Position numbers and translations under genes: made by a program. Shown here one piece after another: positions 53,090 to 61,115 of a stretch of DNA of 64,000 nucleotides; position 1 is the first letter of the stretch, and each line of letters begins with the position of its first letter. Origin of the DNA: CABZJG01 sp902512685 (lineage in GTDB: Bacteria; Pseudomonadota; Alphaproteobacteria; Rhodobacterales; Rhodobacteraceae); the NCBI GenBank assembly GCA_051201605.1, contig CP179201.1, positions 1,860,001-1,924,000 on the forward strand. The letters are read 5' to 3'. The notes below the pieces were generated by a model. That model was not told where the DNA came from, made no database searches, and saw only the letters and a program-made list of their open reading frames with translations.

Positions 53090-53347
53090 ATGAGCGTTCA
53101 AGACAAAGTGATTGAAATTATAGCCGAGCAAGCGGTTCTCGACCCTTCGGATATAACGTTGGACAGCACCCTGCAAAGCTTGGGAATAGACAGTTTAGGG
53201 GTGGTTGAAAGTATTTTCGCCATTGAGGAAGCCTTTGATATTCAGGTGCCCTTTAATGCCAATAATCCCAGCGAAAGTGATTTTGATATCTCAAGCGTTG
53301 ACAGCATCATCAAAGGCATCAACGTATTGGTGGCTGCGCAATCGTGA
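53090..53347 (+). CDS. Acyl carrier protein (specialised)
   Basis: This 85-residue acyl carrier protein has the phosphopantetheine serine S35 in GIDSLGVVE. The usual acidic ACP character is kept but it ends in a longer SVDSIIKGINVLVAAQS helix. It is probably dedicated to the following ketoacyl synthase, with which it overlaps by 4 bases (GTGA). It is not in a fabD-fabG-acpP-fabF cluster, so it is unlikely to be the housekeeping AcpP. Confidence 0.85.
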   Translation: MSVQDKVIEIIAEQAVLDPSDITLDSTLQSLGIDSLGVVESIFAIEEAFDIQVPFNANNPSESDFDISSVDSIIKGINVLVAAQS

Positions 53348-54558
53348 AACGGGTTGTGATCACCGGGGCCGGCACCATCAATGCCCTTGGCCAGAGCGTG
53401 GCGCAGACCGAAGAGGCAATGCGCGAAGGACGCTGCGGTATCGGACCTCTTGAGGTTCGCGATGTGGACCGGTTGGCGATCAAAATCGGTGGTCAGGTGC
53501 GTGACTTTCAAGCAGAGCAGGCCTTTAACCGCCAGCAAATGACGCTTTATGACCGCTTTACCCAGTTTGCATTGCTGGCCACCAAAGAAGCTTTGGGGCA
53601 GTCGGGTCTAAGCTTTGCTGGCGAGCTCGCCGCAAAATCCGGCGTCATCCTGGGCACCGCAGGCGGGGGTGTCAGCACATGGGATGACAATTACCGCGCG
53701 GTCTATGAAGAGGGTAAAAACCGAGTGCATCCCTTTGTTGTCCCCAAATTGATGAACAATGCGGCGGTCAGTCATATTTCGATCGAATACAACTTAAAAG
53801 GCCCCAGTTTCACCGTGTCCACAGCCTGCGCAAGCTCGAACCATGCGATGGCACAGGCGTTTCAAATGGTGCGCTCGGGCATGGCACCAGCGATGCTCAC
53901 AGGGGGCTCAGAATCCATGCTGTGCTTTGGAGGCGTCAAAGCCTGGGAAGGGCTTCGGGTAATGAGCCATGATGCCTGCCGGCCGTTTTCAGCCAATCGG
54001 AACGGAATGGTGCAGGGCGAGGGCGCAGCAGTCTTTGTGTTTGAAGAGCTAGAGCATGCCAAAGCCCGCGGCGTCGATATACAGGCCGAAGTCGCCGGGT
54101 TCGCGATGTCGTCCGATGCCTCGGATATCGTGATGCCGTCAAAGCAGGGGGCCGGACGGGCAATAGCAGGGGCCTTGACCGATGCCCGGCTTGCGCCCGA
54201 GGATGTGACCTATATCAACGCCCATGGCACCGGCACTGCGGCCAATGATAAAACCGAATGCGCTGCTGTTGCAGGTGTGTTCGGGCGCCATGCAGACCAG
54301 TTGATGATCAGTTCGACCAAATCCATGCATGGCCATCTTATTGGCGGCACGGGCGCGGTTGAATTGCTGGCCTGCATTATGGCGGTGCGGGATGGGGTGA
54401 TAGCCCCCACCATTGGCTATGAAGAACCTGATCCGGAATGTGCGCTGGATGTGGTGCCCAATCAAGCCCGCGAAATGAAGGTCAAGGCGACCCTAAGCAA
54501 TGCTTTTGCCTTCGGTGGGCTCAATGCGGTTTTGGCGCTGCGCAAATTTAACGGTTAG
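53344..54558 (+). CDS. Beta-ketoacyl-ACP synthase (KAS II/FabF type)
   Basis: This condensing enzyme of fatty-acid-type elongation has 404 residues with catalytic C162 (STACASSNHA), H294 (NAHGTGTAANDKTE) and H331 in SMHGHLIGGTG. The GTG start at 53344 overlaps the ACP stop. With the ACP and LpxD just upstream it probably makes a special acyl chain, perhaps for lipid A, as the acpXL-fabF pair does for very long chains in rhizobia (inference from context only). It is convergent with the MsbA-like gene, 17 bases between. Confidence 0.85.
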   Translation: MKRVVITGAGTINALGQSVAQTEEAMREGRCGIGPLEVRDVDRLAIKIGGQVRDFQAEQAFNRQQMTLYDRFTQFALLATKEALGQSGLSFAGELAAKSGVILGTAGGGVSTWDDNYRAVYEEGKNRVHPFVVPKLMNNAAVSHISIEYNLKGPSFTVSTACASSNHAMAQAFQMVRSGMAPAMLTGGSESMLCFGGVKAWEGLRVMSHDACRPFSANRNGMVQGEGAAVFVFEELEHAKARGVDIQAEVAGFAMSSDASDIVMPSKQGAGRAIAGALTDARLAPEDVTYINAHGTGTAANDKTECAAVAGVFGRHADQLMISSTKSMHGHLIGGTGAVELLACIMAVRDGVIAPTIGYEEPDPECALDVVPNQAREMKVKATLSNAFAFGGLNAVLALRKFNG

Positions 54559-54574
54559 CAGGTCCGCACAAAAA

Positions 54575-56347
54575 TCAACTGGACTGCGGGCTTTCTTTGG
54601 GTTTGCTCTGGGCCATGCACATGCTGGCGTAAAGCCCATTTTCGGAAATCAAATGCGCATGCGTTCCCGCTTCGATAACCCGTCCGCTGTCGAGCACATA
54701 AATATGATCCGCGTCTTGAATGCCGGACAGTTTATGAGCCACCACAATTGTGGTTTTACCGTGCTGTAATTCTTGAAACGCCAAATTAACGCTTTCTTCG
54801 GTGATGGCATCCAGCGCCGAGGTGGCCTCATCCAGCAATAAAACGGGGGCTGGTTTTAGAAACGCTCTGGCGATGGCAATGCGTTGTTTTTGACCGCCAG
54901 ACAGCAAATTGCCCTTTGGCCCCACAGAAGCATCCCCGCGCGATAGCATCAAATCATCAATGCGCGCTAGTTGCGCGGCTTTTAGAACCGCCTCATCGCT
55001 GGCGTCAGGATCGGCATAGCGAATGTTATCTTTGATGCTTTTGTCAAAAATAACCACATCCTGTGCAACGACGGAAAACTTGTCGCGAACAGAGCGAAGA
55101 GTGAAGTCTTTGATGTTGTCACCATTGAACAGGACTTTGCCGGACGAAAGTTCGTAAAGCCGTGTGACAAGGCTTAGAACCGTTGTTTTACCTGATCCTG
55201 TGGCGCCAACAATGGCGGTTTTTTGCCCCGCTTTGAAGGTTAGATTTAAATCATTGAAGAGCGTGTCAGTAGCGGTATAGCCAAAGTGCCCGCCGGCGAT
55301 TTCAATCTCGATATCTTTGGCGTCAAAGACTTTGGCATCGTCGCGGTCACTGACTTCGCGTTCGGTCAGCATTAAGCTGCGTATACTGTCAAGCAGGATC
55401 AGGCTAGCTTGCAGTTTGGCAAAAAATTGTGCCAATAGCCGCGTCGGATCAAAAATTATAACCAGCCCCAAGAGAAAGGAAATAATCGATGCCCCATCAA
55501 TATCAAACTGGTCCGACAGCGCCATATACCCGCCGCCGCCCACCACAAGCATATAAACAACCGCCGAAGACAGATCGATGGATGGCAGCATCAGAGCTTC
55601 GCTTTGCTGCAATTTAACAAATAGTGATTTTATCCCCGATGAGGCGTCCACCATACGGTTAATCTCTGGCTTTTCCTGACGCGCCATTTTAATGGTCCGC
55701 ATGCCGCCAGCCATTTCGTCGATATTGCTCATGTAGCGGCCGAGCACGGACTCAAAATTACGGCGGATAACCTTGATGCGCGCAGAAACGAAATGCATCA
55801 TCAAGAAAATAACCGGCAATGCCACCAAGGCCGAGCAGAAAAGCAGGGGCGATTTGTAAATCAAATAGCCCGATACAATCACAATAATCACAAAATCGCG
55901 CAGGGCATTTACCGTGGCCTGTCCCACAAAAAGCCCAAGATCTTGAACCTGATTGACCAAGCGAAGGATAAGATCTGTTGAATGCGTGCCGTCAAAAAAC
56001 TTCTGGTCGAAATAAAGCACACGGGTAATTAAATCCGATCGCATTTGAAAAATGGCTTCGCCTGCAAGCCGGGCTGATAGGCTGGGTATGAAATAAGATG
56101 TGGCCGCCCGCACAGCAAAGATACCAAAGATTAATGCGCAAACCTCAAGCAGATCGCGCAGGTCGCCTTGGGTAAAGATTACCCTTAGGCCAGTTTCTGT
56201 AATGGCCAGAAATTGTTGAAGAACGAACCCTTGCAGAATAATCATCAAAAAGATCAAAAACAGCCAGCCGGTTTTCTGCTTTAGATAATCGCTCCAGAAC
56301 CAGCGCATATTGGCAATGTCTTTGGGCGTGAACATTTTTGTACGCAT
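54575..56347 (-). CDS. MsbA-like ABC transporter (fused permease-ATPase)
   Basis: This 590-residue half-transporter has an N-terminal six-helix membrane domain and an ATPase domain with GATGSGKTTV, LLSGGQKQRIAIARAFL and VLLLDEATSALD. It resembles the MsbA/lipid A and peptide exporter group but nothing in it fixes the substrate. Convergent with the LpxD-ACP-KAS group, which makes a lipid cargo plausible but unproven. Start at 56347 (MRTKMFTP) has no strong ribosome site; MFTPKD 12 bases on is an alternative. Confidence 0.82.
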   Translation of the reverse strand: MRTKMFTPKDIANMRWFWSDYLKQKTGWLFLIFLMIILQGFVLQQFLAITETGLRVIFTQGDLRDLLEVCALIFGIFAVRAATSYFIPSLSARLAGEAIFQMRSDLITRVLYFDQKFFDGTHSTDLILRLVNQVQDLGLFVGQATVNALRDFVIIVIVSGYLIYKSPLLFCSALVALPVIFLMMHFVSARIKVIRRNFESVLGRYMSNIDEMAGGMRTIKMARQEKPEINRMVDASSGIKSLFVKLQQSEALMLPSIDLSSAVVYMLVVGGGGYMALSDQFDIDGASIISFLLGLVIIFDPTRLLAQFFAKLQASLILLDSIRSLMLTEREVSDRDDAKVFDAKDIEIEIAGGHFGYTATDTLFNDLNLTFKAGQKTAIVGATGSGKTTVLSLVTRLYELSSGKVLFNGDNIKDFTLRSVRDKFSVVAQDVVIFDKSIKDNIRYADPDASDEAVLKAAQLARIDDLMLSRGDASVGPKGNLLSGGQKQRIAIARAFLKPAPVLLLDEATSALDAITEESVNLAFQELQHGKTTIVVAHKLSGIQDADHIYVLDSGRVIEAGTHAHLISENGLYASMCMAQSKPKESPQSS

Positions 56348-57005
56348 GAAGTTGTTATGCCTGCATCAAGGTCGCTTTGGCCTGTTCCTATCGTGCTTTC
56401 AGCAGATTTTCAATCAAGCAAGCCTTGGACACTTAAAACCTGCAAGAGGTGGTTGGTCATGACCTGATTTGACGGTCTATTTCGCTATTTACAAAATTTT
56501 GAACGCCACAACTGCTTGTATCCCTGCCTTATTGAATAAAGGTTGCACGATGGCATCAGCTTTTGACGCTACAAAAGGTGTAGGTGATTCGGATATGCGG
56601 CAGCGGTAAGGGCGATCTGTCGCCACCTTAGAGACAATTATGTTCTGGTGAGCTTTTTGGATTTGCTTTAGGAGCAGGTGTAATTCACTTTTTGATGAAA
56701 ATATAGTTTTCAACTTTAAGGGGTTTAGGGGTAAATATCTCTTAAAGCGCTGTAAATAAAAAACAATATGACTGTTAAATATTGTTTGATCTTTTTGTTG
56801 CCCAACTTTTGACAAATAATTCCTAAACTATATGCACAAGGATTAAATTGACGGCGTGTTCATGGGGGTGGGCGCTTTTATTAAAAGCTTTAGTTAAATT
56901 CCAACCAAATATTTTTGAATCAGGTTGGACGTCGCGTGATTGGTAATTGGTTTTTGTTAAAAAGTGCCAATGCGCGATTTGTGGATTTTGACGGGACTAA
57001 AATTT
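56348..57005. other. 658-base A+T-rich intergenic region
   Basis: This is the longest stretch without a firm gene. It holds the promoters of the MsbA-like gene (minus) and the Hint gene (plus) and one unverified minus-strand ORF (separate entry). No repeat, tRNA or mobile element is visible. Confidence 0.5.
56489..56815 (-). CDS. Unverified small ORF, no recognised family
   Basis: This 108-codon ORF starts at a TTG with AGGA about 5 bases upstream. Its C-terminal half (KVATDRPYRCRISESPTPF and later) looks more protein-like than the A+T-rich first half. I recognise no family, signal peptide or partner. It may be a real lineage-specific gene, a fragment or chance. Confidence 0.22.
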   Translation of the reverse strand: MSKVGQQKDQTIFNSHIVFYLQRFKRYLPLNPLKLKTIFSSKSELHLLLKQIQKAHQNIIVSKVATDRPYRCRISESPTPFVASKADAIVQPLFNKAGIQAVVAFKIL

Positions 57006-57713
57006 ATGTCGGAACAACATTTTGAACGAAATACATCATGGGACCGGGTTAGTTCGACGGCCGTTCCCGTTGGTTTAAGTTCAAACACGCAGTTTTCTGC
57101 AGAAGAGGGCTTGCTTTCGCAAGCATATCACTGCGGGTTCTCTGGCGAGAGCATGATCGCTACAAAACACGGGTTGGTTCCAGTTTCTGAATTGTCTGTC
57201 GAAACCCCCATTTTGACCCGCGACCACGGATATCAACCTTTGGCCGGTTTGCTGCGATGCCCTGATCGTCCAGCGAACACAGGTTTTAAAACGGTGCTAA
57301 TTCGGAAAGGTGCTTTGGGCTGCGACCTTCCGACAGAGGATATATATATGCCCGCCGAGCAACTTTTGCTGGTGCTGGATAAGCCCGCCACAACCTCTTT
57401 TTGCGAATATCTGGTTCGCGCCGAAGATCTCATTCAAGACCGGGCTGGCATGCGCTATCATACGAGCCAAGGCTCGATATTTGCGGTTCTGTTCGAAGAG
57501 CATGAAATTATTCAAACAAATGGTATTTGGACATCATCAAGTTTTAGGCCCCCTGATGCCCATACTACTATTTTAACGGCGGCGCAAAAAGCGCTGTTGG
57601 CGATAAATGAACCTAAGCCAGTCGTCATAAGTCGCCCGGTTATGACCGGCACCCGCGCAAAACACAGATTTTCTCGTGCCAACCGCGCACTGGGAATTTA
57701 TGGGTCAAATTAA
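57006..57713 (+). CDS. Hint (hedgehog/intein)-domain protein
   Basis: This 235-residue protein contains a Hint_2-type domain: CGFSGESMIATKHGLVPVSELSVETPILTRDHGYQPL (cysteine near residue 44) followed by the family strands (TEDIYMPAEQLLLVLD, VRAEDLI). Such domains splice or self-cleave in larger proteins; here there is little extra sequence, so it is a stand-alone version as found repeatedly in roseobacters. No export signal is clear. The start MSEQHFERN (57006) has GGGAC upstream. Downstream C-terminal segment is basic (TRAKHRFSRANRALG). Function unknown. Confidence 0.75.
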   Translation: MSEQHFERNTSWDRVSSTAVPVGLSSNTQFSAEEGLLSQAYHCGFSGESMIATKHGLVPVSELSVETPILTRDHGYQPLAGLLRCPDRPANTGFKTVLIRKGALGCDLPTEDIYMPAEQLLLVLDKPATTSFCEYLVRAEDLIQDRAGMRYHTSQGSIFAVLFEEHEIIQTNGIWTSSSFRPPDAHTTILTAAQKALLAINEPKPVVISRPVMTGTRAKHRFSRANRALGIYGSN

Positions 57714-57791
57714 GTGCTGCGCAGATAAAACAGGCGCGGTCCTTATTTAGAAATTCAAAAATGGTGGTATATGCTTATCAGCCCAAAAACC

Positions 57792-58391
57792 TCACTTGGG
57801 TTTTGACCGCCATTCTTGCCAGTCTTCCGGCGTATCCAGATCTGTGGATGCATTCAGATGTGGCAACTCGACAAGTCGGTGCAAATGGCTGTGAGCCTGA
57901 ATGACCGCTTGCGCCCCGCGATCGCCTGACAGGGTTTCAAGATCATGAAAAACGGATTTGGGAAATATAACCGGATGCCCGGCTTGCCCCTGTGCCGTGC
58001 TGGCCTGAACAATCGAGTGCGATGATGCGAAAAAGGCATTTGTCACAGCGTTCAGATCATTTTGTGTTATCTCAGGCATATCCGCGGGCACAATCATCGC
58101 GCCATCCAGATTTTTTGATGCAAGCATCGATATCCCTGCTGCAATTGATCTTCCCATACCCAAATGCGCCTCGGGAACCGATACAATTGTGAGATCAAGA
58201 TCCAGCAGATAGCTTGCCCGTGGATGGGCTGCATCCGGCAATGTAACCACGACAGACGAGCAGCTCGCACATGCTGAAGATGCAATGCGCTTGATTTGTT
58301 CAACCCCATCAATTTTTTGAGTGAGCTTGTCTTCGCCGCGCATCCGGGATGATTTTCCCGCCGCCAAAATTAAAATGCCAATTTCAACCAT
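57792..58391 (-). CDS. MobA/MocA-like nucleotidyltransferase
   Basis: This 199-residue GT-A-fold nucleotidyltransferase has the N-terminal LILAAGKSSRMRGEDKL and the VPADMPEIT element, as in MocA (molybdopterin cytidylyltransferase) or MobA. Lacking the MoCo genes around it, the cofactor product is inferred. MocA would serve xanthine-dehydrogenase or CO-dehydrogenase type enzymes. Start MVEIGILILAAG is chosen by family N-terminus over an ATG 18 bases upstream. Confidence 0.8.
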   Translation of the reverse strand: MVEIGILILAAGKSSRMRGEDKLTQKIDGVEQIKRIASSACASCSSVVVTLPDAAHPRASYLLDLDLTIVSVPEAHLGMGRSIAAGISMLASKNLDGAMIVPADMPEITQNDLNAVTNAFFASSHSIVQASTAQGQAGHPVIFPKSVFHDLETLSGDRGAQAVIQAHSHLHRLVELPHLNASTDLDTPEDWQEWRSKPK

Positions 58392-58490
58392 AGCCCAAGA
58401 TACAGCCATCGCCCTATTTGGCCAAACATTTTTTTTAAAACCTGAGCTGATGACACCGCAAGTCCTGACAACAGGCCATATTTAGTCACT

Positions 58491-60878
58491 TCATGCCGTC
58501 AGCAAAGGCCTATCCAGCATTCGCGCGGTGCACATCTGGCCTAAAATTTCAATCTCGGCGGTCAGTCCGGGTTTAACCCTATCTGCCGGAATAAGCGCCA
58601 GCGCAATTGATTTTTCCGCATAATGCGAATAACCGCCCGATGTGCAAAACCCAACCACAGACCCATCCATCCAAACCGGCTCATAGGCTACAACATCTGC
58701 GTCATTGGCTATCACCTCAAAGGCTACAAGTTTTCGTGAGGCGCCTTTTTCCTTCTCGCCAAGTGCGGCCTCTTTTCCTATGAAATCAACGGGCTTGGAC
58801 CATGATATAAAGCGATCAAGGCCGGTTTCCGCTGCGCTGTAGTCTGGGGAATATTCAGATAACCACGACCCAAAGAACCGATCCAGCCTAAGGCTCATCA
58901 TGGCCCGCATGCCAAAGGGTTTAAGCCCAAAGACCTGCCCCTTGGTCCACAGGCTATGCCAAAGCTGCCGCTGTTCACAGGCCTGACAGTAAATTTCATA
59001 ACCAAGATCACCGGTATAGCTGACACGCTGCACCAAGCAAGGGATCATCCCAATAACAATTTCACGAACATCCATAAACCCGATATCTAATACACCCGAG
59101 CGCGCCGCCGCCTGCAACAACGCCTGCGCTTTAGGGCCTGCTATTTGAAATCCCGTACGTTCGTCCGAGATATTTTTAACCTCAACATCTCCATGTAAAT
59201 TATTGATAAACCAACGCATATGATAGTTTTGACTGCCATAACTTGCAGTCAATTGAAATTCGGTCTCCGACAGGCAGGATACAGTAAAGTCACCAATTAG
59301 CCGCCCCTTGGGTGATAGCATCGGGGTTAGGCTCATTCTTCCCGGTTTAGGAATTCGGCCGGCCATAATACGATCAAGCCAGCATCGCGCCCCGTCTCCG
59401 GTGACACTATATTTGCCGAAATTATGGGTTTCATTAATACCGACATTATCTCGCACGGCCCGAACTTCGCGCCGGGTGGCTTCAAAGGCGTTCGATCGGC
59501 GAAAAGAAGGTGTTTCAAAGCGCGGCTCATCGTCTTGAGCGAAATAATTCACAACCTCAAGCCCGTATTGCGCGCCCCATACAGCACCCATACCATCAAA
59601 AATATCATACATTGAAGTGGTGCGCAGCGGCCGCGCTGCAGGCAGTTCTTCGTTGGGATAACTCACAGAAAACCGTTTCTGGTAATTTTCAATGACTTTA
59701 GGAAGCGTATAGCCGGGACTGATCCAATCGCCATAACGGGCTACATCCATGGCCATAGTATTGCGTTCAGGCTCTCCTTCGATCATCCATTGGGCCAACA
59801 TTAGCCCTACGCCGCCGCCCTGACTAAAGCCCGCCATCACTCCGCAGGCCGCCCAGTAATTGCGCACCCCGGGCACCGGCCCAACCAGGGGGTTGCCATC
59901 TGGCGCAAAGGTAAAGGGTCCATGAATGACCGATTTTACCCCTGCACTTTGCAAGACAGGAAAGCGGCGATAGGCAAATTCGATACTGTCATTAATTTTA
60001 TCAAAATCATCCGGTAAAAGCTCATGGCCAAAATTCCAAGGCGTTCCCTCAACCGCCCAGGGTTTGCAGGCTTGCTCATAAAACCCGATGCACAAACCAC
60101 GCCCTTCCTGGCGCAAATAGCTTTCGCCCGAAGGGTCCATGACATGCGGGTGTTCTTGATCGCGCTCATAAATCTGCGGCACATCATCAGTGACAATATA
60201 CTGATGTTCCATCGGGTGCAGCGGAAAATATAATCCGGCCATAGCGCCCACTTCGCGCGCCCAAAGCCCGGCCGCATTGACCACATGCTCTGCATGAATG
60301 CTACCCTTATCGGTGACGATATCCCAACTGCCGTCCGGGCGCTGCGTCGTGGCTGTCACTTTGGTGTGGGTTATGATATCTGCGCCGCCCATACGGGCCG
60401 CTTTGGCATAGGCATGGGTGGTTCCCGACGGGTCAAGATGGCCGTCAAGCGGATCATAAAGGGCCCCTATAATGCCGTCGGTATTGGTGATGGGGGCAAT
60501 GTCGCGAATTTGCTCGGGCCCGACAATTTCGGTCTCCAACCCCATATAGCGATGTTTTGCCCGCTCGGCCAAAAGCATATCGAACCGGTCTTGGTTATCG
60601 GCAAGTGTAATGCCGCCCACATGGTGCAACCCGCAGGACATGCCGGTGATGGCTTCCAGTTCTTTATAAAGCTTGATGGTATAGCCCTGAAGAGCGGCCA
60701 TATTGGTATCGCCGTTCAGCGTATGAAACCCGCCCGCCGCATGCCATGTTGACCCCGAGGTTAAATCCGAACGCTCGATCAGCGTCACATCGGACCATCC
60801 CAGTTTGGTCAGATGATACAGAACACTGCAGCCGACAACGCCGCCGCCAATAACCGCAACTTGGGTGGTGGTTTTCAT
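58491..60878 (-). CDS. Dimethylglycine/sarcosine dehydrogenase-like FAD-GcvT protein
   Basis: This 795-residue protein has an N-terminal FAD-binding DAO fold (VAVIGGGVVGCSVLYHL, 9-25; STWHAAGG, with the histidine that in mitochondrial DMGDH carries the covalent FAD), and C-terminal GcvT/aminomethyltransferase folate domains. It likely demethylates an N-methyl glycine (dimethylglycine or sarcosine) and passes C1 to tetrahydrofolate. The start MKTTTQVAVIG is behind AAAGGAG. It is on the same strand as the upstream hydantoinase gene (238 bases away), suggesting shared use in a methylated-amine pathway. Confidence 0.85.
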   Translation of the reverse strand: MKTTTQVAVIGGGVVGCSVLYHLTKLGWSDVTLIERSDLTSGSTWHAAGGFHTLNGDTNMAALQGYTIKLYKELEAITGMSCGLHHVGGITLADNQDRFDMLLAERAKHRYMGLETEIVGPEQIRDIAPITNTDGIIGALYDPLDGHLDPSGTTHAYAKAARMGGADIITHTKVTATTQRPDGSWDIVTDKGSIHAEHVVNAAGLWAREVGAMAGLYFPLHPMEHQYIVTDDVPQIYERDQEHPHVMDPSGESYLRQEGRGLCIGFYEQACKPWAVEGTPWNFGHELLPDDFDKINDSIEFAYRRFPVLQSAGVKSVIHGPFTFAPDGNPLVGPVPGVRNYWAACGVMAGFSQGGGVGLMLAQWMIEGEPERNTMAMDVARYGDWISPGYTLPKVIENYQKRFSVSYPNEELPAARPLRTTSMYDIFDGMGAVWGAQYGLEVVNYFAQDDEPRFETPSFRRSNAFEATRREVRAVRDNVGINETHNFGKYSVTGDGARCWLDRIMAGRIPKPGRMSLTPMLSPKGRLIGDFTVSCLSETEFQLTASYGSQNYHMRWFINNLHGDVEVKNISDERTGFQIAGPKAQALLQAAARSGVLDIGFMDVREIVIGMIPCLVQRVSYTGDLGYEIYCQACEQRQLWHSLWTKGQVFGLKPFGMRAMMSLRLDRFFGSWLSEYSPDYSAAETGLDRFISWSKPVDFIGKEAALGEKEKGASRKLVAFEVIANDADVVAYEPVWMDGSVVGFCTSGGYSHYAEKSIALALIPADRVKPGLTAEIEILGQMCTARMLDRPLLTA

Positions 60879-61115
60879 CACAGCCTCTCCTTTTTTGATC
60901 CCCAACCTTTATGAGGCGTGCGCTCATCGCAAGCCGCAGACCGACATCGCTTGTCGGAAAAGATCATTTGGGTCACTGGCTGAACGACAAATCCCCTCAA
61001 AGCCGGCATTTTGGCGCCGGCAATGGCGTAAATCCGGCTTGGTTTACATTTAATCTAGGCTCAGGCTTTTCTTTTGCTAAAAATACTCAAAGAAATGTCA
61101 ACGCTGCAGGACGCA
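60879..61115. other. Intergenic region between hydantoinase and dehydrogenase genes
   Basis: These 237 bases contain GCCGGC-N8-GCCGGC (near 61003-61022), a possible weak hairpin followed on the minus strand by TTTGAGG, and the leader of the dehydrogenase gene. No gene is seen. Confidence 0.35.
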
